8,348 nucleotides of DNA from NCBI GenBank assembly GCA_937959095.1, contig CALGLY010000426.1:1-8348 (forward strand). The letters run 5' to 3'. Position 1 is the first letter of the stretch, and every line of letters starts with the position of its first letter. The position numbers and the translations under genes are program-made. The notes under the pieces were generated by a model. The model saw only the letters and a program-made list of their open reading frames with translations. It was not told the DNA's origin and made no database searches. This DNA is from an uncultured Saprospiraceae bacterium (GTDB lineage: Bacteria; Bacteroidota; Bacteroidia; Chitinophagales; Saprospiraceae). Of this stretch, positions 5,326 to 8,348 are shown in pieces.

Positions 5326-7008
5326 ATGGAAACCTTCTCTTTAAGTAACATTGACATAGGTATCATGATTGCCTATGCTGTGCTTATTATTGCCTATGGG
5401 CTTTATCATGCAAAACGTAAAAGCTCCGAAGATTACTTCTTAGCAGGCCGCAGCATGACTTGGTTTGTGGTAGGTATTTCGCTTTTCGCTGCCAATATTT
5501 CAAGTTCTACCTTAGTAGGCTTAGCGTCGGATGCCTTCAAGACGAATGTACATGTATTCAATTACGAATGGTTTGCAGTAGTGGTTTTGGTCTTTTTTGC
5601 CATCTTTTTCTTGCCTTTTTATCTCAAATCGAAGGTATACACCATGCCCGAATTCCTAGAAAGGCGATACGATGAACGTTCCCGCTACTATTTTTCTTTC
5701 ATCACGATAGTCGGGAATATTTTGATAGATACCGCAGGAGGACTTTATGTCGGAAACATTATCCTAAAAATCATCTTTCCCGAGCTAGATTCTAGTGTTA
5801 TCATTGTTATTTTAGCCTTTGCTGCCGCCGCTTATACCATACCAGGTGGCTTAAATTCCGTGATACAAACCGAAGTAATACAAGCAATTTTATTGATTTT
5901 AGGTTCTATCCTACTCACCTATTATGCCTTTGCAGAAGTAGGTGGTTGGTCGGGTATGGTGACGGCCTTAGATGCGATGCACGCAGCAGGACAAAGTCCT
6001 TTAAATGCCCAAGACTCGATGAGCTTGGTGCGGGGCAGCGACGATGAATTTATGCCCTGGACGGGCTTAGTCTTTGGTGTGCCTATTTTGGGCTTCTATT
6101 TTTGGGCGAATAATCAATTCATGGTACAGCGTGTGCTAGGTGCGAAAACAATGAATCATGGGCGTTGGGGTGCACTCTTTGCTGGTTTATTGAAACTCCC
6201 CGTTATTTTTATTATGGTAATTCCGGGCTTATTAGCCTTGATTTTATTTTCGGAATTAGATTTAACCTTCCTAAACTATAACTTACCAAGCGGAGAAATT
6301 TGCACCAATCTATCCGACTGTCCAAATATGACCTATCCGGTATTGTTGTTCAAATTGTTACCTACAGGAATTTTAGGCTTAGTATTAGCAGGTCTTTTAG
6401 CCGCTATGATGTCGAGTGCCTCCGCGACTTTCAATTCTGCCTCTACACTGATTACTATGGACTTTGTAAAGAAATTTCGACCTGACTTCACGAGCCAACA
6501 GCTTGTACGTTCGGGGCAAATATCTACTTTAGTCTTGGTGGTATTGGCTTCTTTGTGGGCACCACAGATCGAACGTTTTGAGTCGCTTTTCCAATATCTC
6601 CAAATCGTGCTTTCCTTTATAGCACCGCCTGTAGTGGCAGTGTTTATTTTAGGTTTGTTCTGGAAACGGGCGAGTGCCACAGGCGCATTTGCAAGTCTCA
6701 TGGCAGGCTTTGTATTTGGTGTCTTTATGATATTTGCGAATGTATATGGCTTTGCAGAAAGTCTAACTAGCATTCACTTCCTGCACATGACATGCTTCCT
6801 ATGCATCTTTTGTATGATTGTTCATATAGTTGTCAGTTTGATGACTCCTGCGCCACGTGCCGAGCAAGTAGCGAATTATACATGGGCACCGCGTTTATTT
6901 AAGGAAGAAACCGAAGAATTGAGTAGTTTGCCGTGGTATTTGAATTACCGCTATCAAGCAGCTATTTTGCTGGTCGTTACGGCAATTCTAGTTGGTTATT
7001 TCTGGTAA
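5326..7008 (+). CDS. Sodium:solute symporter family (SGLT-like) transporter
   Basis: This 560-residue inner-membrane protein of the SSS family couples inward Na+ flow to uptake of a small solute. Multiple hydrophobic helices span 11-28, 44-70, 79-100, 119-150, 157-200 and onward, ending in a final helix at 542-559. Family marks are YFLAGRSMTWFVVGISLFAANIS (37-59), TIPGGLNSVIQTEVIQ (171-186), FYFWANNQFMVQRVLGAK (257-274), AAMMSSASATFNSAS (359-373) and VFILGLFWKRA (439-449). By comparison with Vibrio vSGLT, the Na2-site ligands appear kept (Ala55, Ile58, Ala360, Ser363, Ser364). A Thr replaces the sugar-contacting Gln after the first of these motifs, so the substrate cannot be named. I chose the ATG at 5326 over the one at 5257, because 5257 lies at the end of a terminator T run and would add a polar, non-membrane extension. 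Cys326 and Cys332 sit close together in a predicted external loop. Confidence 0.92.
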   Translation: METFSLSNIDIGIMIAYAVLIIAYGLYHAKRKSSEDYFLAGRSMTWFVVGISLFAANISSSTLVGLASDAFKTNVHVFNYEWFAVVVLVFFAIFFLPFYLKSKVYTMPEFLERRYDERSRYYFSFITIVGNILIDTAGGLYVGNIILKIIFPELDSSVIIVILAFAAAAYTIPGGLNSVIQTEVIQAILLILGSILLTYYAFAEVGGWSGMVTALDAMHAAGQSPLNAQDSMSLVRGSDDEFMPWTGLVFGVPILGFYFWANNQFMVQRVLGAKTMNHGRWGALFAGLLKLPVIFIMVIPGLLALILFSELDLTFLNYNLPSGEICTNLSDCPNMTYPVLLFKLLPTGILGLVLAGLLAAMMSSASATFNSASTLITMDFVKKFRPDFTSQQLVRSGQISTLVLVVLASLWAPQIERFESLFQYLQIVLSFIAPPVVAVFILGLFWKRASATGAFASLMAGFVFGVFMIFANVYGFAESLTSIHFLHMTCFLCIFCMIVHIVVSLMTPAPRAEQVANYTWAPRLFKEETEELSSLPWYLNYRYQAAILLVVTAILVGYFW

Positions 7009-7016
7009 TACAATAG

Positions 7017-7178
7017 TTCGAACCATATAAGGCACTCAGAGTATATAAAAGAGAAATCGTATAGTGATTTTTTAAAAAAAAATCTTAAGGGAGGAGGCAA
7101 GAAATAACGAATCTAAATTTTGGGTAGGTTATTTTTTGCCTGCTCCCTAAATGCCCTGAGTGCCTTATATGATTCAAA
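7017..7178. repeat. Large nested inverted-repeat element (MITE-like or structured RNA)
   Basis: The outer arms 7017-7039 and 7156-7178 pair over 23 positions with two mismatches, sharing CATATAAGGCACTCAG/CTGAGTGCCTTATATG without error. Weaker pairing continues inward to 7044/7151. An inner pair, 7088-7108 (AGGGAGGAGGC...) and 7128-7148 (...GCCTGCTCCCT), matches at 19 of 21 positions around a 19-nt loop. On the left side only, a third perfect hairpin, GATTTTTT/AAAAAATC (7066-7084), fills the gap, so the whole can fold as a three-way junction. It carries no gene. No target-site duplication is obvious. It occupies almost all of the spacer between the symporter stop and coaD and could also act as a transcript-end structure. 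Confidence 0.75.
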
Positions 7179-7200
7179 AAAATAAAGATATTTTTTTAAT

Positions 7201-7689
7201 ATGCGTATAGCAGTTTTCCCGGGTTCATTCGACCCTATCACCACAGGACATGTTGATTTAGTAAAACGTGCCTTGCCACTTTTCGATAAAGTGATTATAG
7301 CCATTGGCATCAATTCGCAGAAGAAATACCTTTTTTCTTTGGAACAACGCCTCGCATGGATTGAAGCGGTCTTCGCTGATGAACCAAAAGTAGAAGTGGA
7401 TTCCTTTCAGAAATTGACGGCACATTATTGCAATAAAATTGGCGCGCGCTATCTCTTGCGTGGCTTACGGAATGCATCAGATTTCGATTATGAAAAAACG
7501 ATTTCTCAACTGAATAATATAGTAGGAGAGGGGTTGGAGACTATCTTTCTTATTGCACACCCTAGTAAATCGCACATTAGCTCTACTATCGTGCGCGAAA
7601 TCATAAAAGGCGGTGGAGATTCTTCTACCTTTTTGCCGCCCGAAATTGATATTAGTACGATTGAGTTTGAGGGGTTTGAGTTGGGGTAG
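7201..7689 (+). CDS. coaD: Phosphopantetheine adenylyltransferase
   Basis: CoaD transfers AMP from ATP to 4'-phosphopantetheine, giving dephospho-CoA, the penultimate step of coenzyme A synthesis in the cytosol. The 162 residues match the usual length (159 in E. coli). Motifs are the nucleotidyltransferase loop GSFDPITTGH at 8-17 with the (T/H)xGH signature TTGH, the Lys-rich KKYLFSLEQR at 41-50, RGLRNASDFDYE at 87-98 with the phosphate-contacting arginines, and SHISSTIVRE at 124-133. All key residues seem present. The ATG at 7201 follows an AT-rich stretch without a Shine-Dalgarno sequence. The C-terminus (STIEFEGFELG) extends a little beyond the last conserved helix. The upstream 162-bp inverted-repeat element separates it from the symporter, so independent transcription is likely. 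Confidence 0.97.
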   Translation: MRIAVFPGSFDPITTGHVDLVKRALPLFDKVIIAIGINSQKKYLFSLEQRLAWIEAVFADEPKVEVDSFQKLTAHYCNKIGARYLLRGLRNASDFDYEKTISQLNNIVGEGLETIFLIAHPSKSHISSTIVREIIKGGGDSSTFLPPEIDISTIEFEGFELG

Positions 7690-7695
7690 GCTAAT

Positions 7696-7720
7696 ACCTT
7701 GAATTAAGGTGATACTTTTT
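7696..7720 (+). terminator. Weak terminator candidate after coaD
   Basis: ACCTT (7696-7700) and AAGGT (7706-7710) pair perfectly around GAATT, and a T5 run lies five bases further on (7716-7720). The stem is short and the T run is detached, so termination would be inefficient at best. Confidence 0.3.
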
Positions 7721-7747
7721 CAAAACACACTTCAAATCAAATGAACT

Positions 7748-8348
7748 ATGAGTAATCAAGTAGCTAAAGGATCTGTCGAAGCAGGCTTTGAAAAAGTAAA
7801 AACTGTATTTGAAGAGAACTTCAAGAAGCGAGGCGAATTGGGAGCTTGTTGCTGTGTATATTATAAAGGGAAAAAAGTAGTTGACCTTTGGGGCGGCATT
7901 AGAGATGAACAAACGGGCGACCCTTGGGAAGAGGATACTATTTCTATTGTTTTTTCCACCACAAAAGGCGTGTCTTCGATGGCGGTGGCGCATGCGCATT
8001 CCAAAGGACTGTTTGATTATGAGGATAAAGTGGCGAAGCATTGGCCAGAGTTCGCAGAAAACGGAAAAGCGGATATTACTATTCGACAAGTGTTGAGTCA
8101 TCAAGCTGGACTATGTGCTATTGATGAACCCTTAAGTTTAGAACAACTAGGTGATCCTGATGCTATCGCCTATGCTATAGGAAAACAAAAACCAGCATGG
8201 ACTCCAGGGCAAAAACACGGCTATCATGGAATTTCCTTGGGTTGGTATGAAAGCGAAATTATCCGTCGAACAGATCCTAAACAACGAACGATTGGACAAT
8301 ATTTTCAAGACTTACGGGCCAGGTCGTGCACGCCCAGCAAAGCCCTAG
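7748..8348 (+). CDS. Beta-lactamase-fold serine hydrolase/esterase, N-terminal part (cut by the right edge)
   Basis: The frame is open from the ATG at 7748 to the edge, 200 codons. It belongs to the serine beta-lactamase-like superfamily, closest to the EstB/class-C-like esterases rather than true antibiotic-resistance enzymes. Marks are the SxxK nucleophile motif STTK (Ser70, Lys73), VVDLWGG (44-50), ITIRQVLSHQAGL (110-122), WTPGQKHGYHG (151-161) with Tyr159 as likely general base, and LGWYESEIIRR (164-174). There is no signal peptide, so it is probably cytosolic; the substrate may be an ester or amide and is unknown. Three consecutive cysteines (34-36) are unusual. After Asp188 the expected family segment (an EI.PLGLD-type motif) is absent in all three frames, and base composition jumps to about 65% GC over the last 37 bases. 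Codons beyond 8311 should therefore not be trusted. Confidence 0.85.
   Translation, partial: MSNQVAKGSVEAGFEKVKTVFEENFKKRGELGACCCVYYKGKKVVDLWGGIRDEQTGDPWEEDTISIVFSTTKGVSSMAVAHAHSKGLFDYEDKVAKHWPEFAENGKADITIRQVLSHQAGLCAIDEPLSLEQLGDPDAIAYAIGKQKPAWTPGQKHGYHGISLGWYESEIIRRTDPKQRTIGQYFQDLRARSCTPSKAL

Noticed and set aside
6333..6773. Minus-strand frame of 146 codons inside the symporter gene
   Set aside because: It is antisense to conserved membrane helices of the symporter, with no recognisable domain.
7017..7178. Complete insertion sequence
   Set aside because: Terminal inverted repeats exist, but only about 110 bp lie between the arms, with no transposase and no clear target-site duplication.
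7691..8104. Minus-strand frame of 137 codons opposite the esterase
   Set aside because: The plus strand encodes a clear STTK serine hydrolase. The antisense peptide has no family features and begins inside the conserved esterase region.
7748..8348. Antibiotic-resistance beta-lactamase
   Set aside because: The SxxK motif fits the superfamily, but there is no signal peptide, and the GYHG...GWY pattern points to EstB-like esterases rather than class A or C resistance enzymes.

Overview
The window looks like ordinary chromosomal DNA from a member of the phylum Bacteroidota (inference). It is AT-rich. Start codons lack clear Shine-Dalgarno sequences, and two genes have upstream boxes matching the Bacteroidota TAnnTTTG promoter consensus. 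The surface and secreted proteins also have the expected style: a signal peptide ending ...TLTA|Q, a lipobox ending in IYSC, and small outer-membrane barrels. Genus cannot be fixed from sequence alone.

Layout, left to right: the 3' end of a uridine kinase gene (udk, cut by the left edge); a two-domain outer-membrane beta-barrel protein; a 263-bp gap with a promoter candidate; and then a tightly packed same-strand group. That group is a MacB/FtsX-type ABC permease with a striking His/Asp-rich periplasmic insert, a 62-residue single-span membrane protein, and dapF, which overlaps the small gene by one base (TAATG). A hairpin separates dapF from a convergent gene for an uncharacterised lipoprotein. 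A gene-poor stretch of about 435 bp follows. It holds several palindromes, repeated AAATGGT motifs and a textbook intrinsic terminator that sits just before a sodium:solute symporter gene rather than after any visible gene. Between the symporter and coaD lies a large nested inverted repeat of about 160 bp that can fold into a three-way junction. The window ends in a truncated beta-lactamase-fold esterase whose last 37 bases no longer look like the family or like the local base composition.

The genes do not form one pathway. udk (pyrimidine salvage), dapF (diaminopimelate and lysine for peptidoglycan) and coaD (coenzyme A) are housekeeping genes. The permease with its metal-binding-type insert, the barrel protein, the lipoprotein and the symporter belong to the cell envelope. 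I found no CRISPR array, tRNA, rRNA, intact insertion sequence, phage or obvious defence system. The parts most worth a second look are the His-rich orphan permease, the 7017-7178 structured element, the misplaced terminator at 5220-5256, and the apparent sequence break near the right edge.
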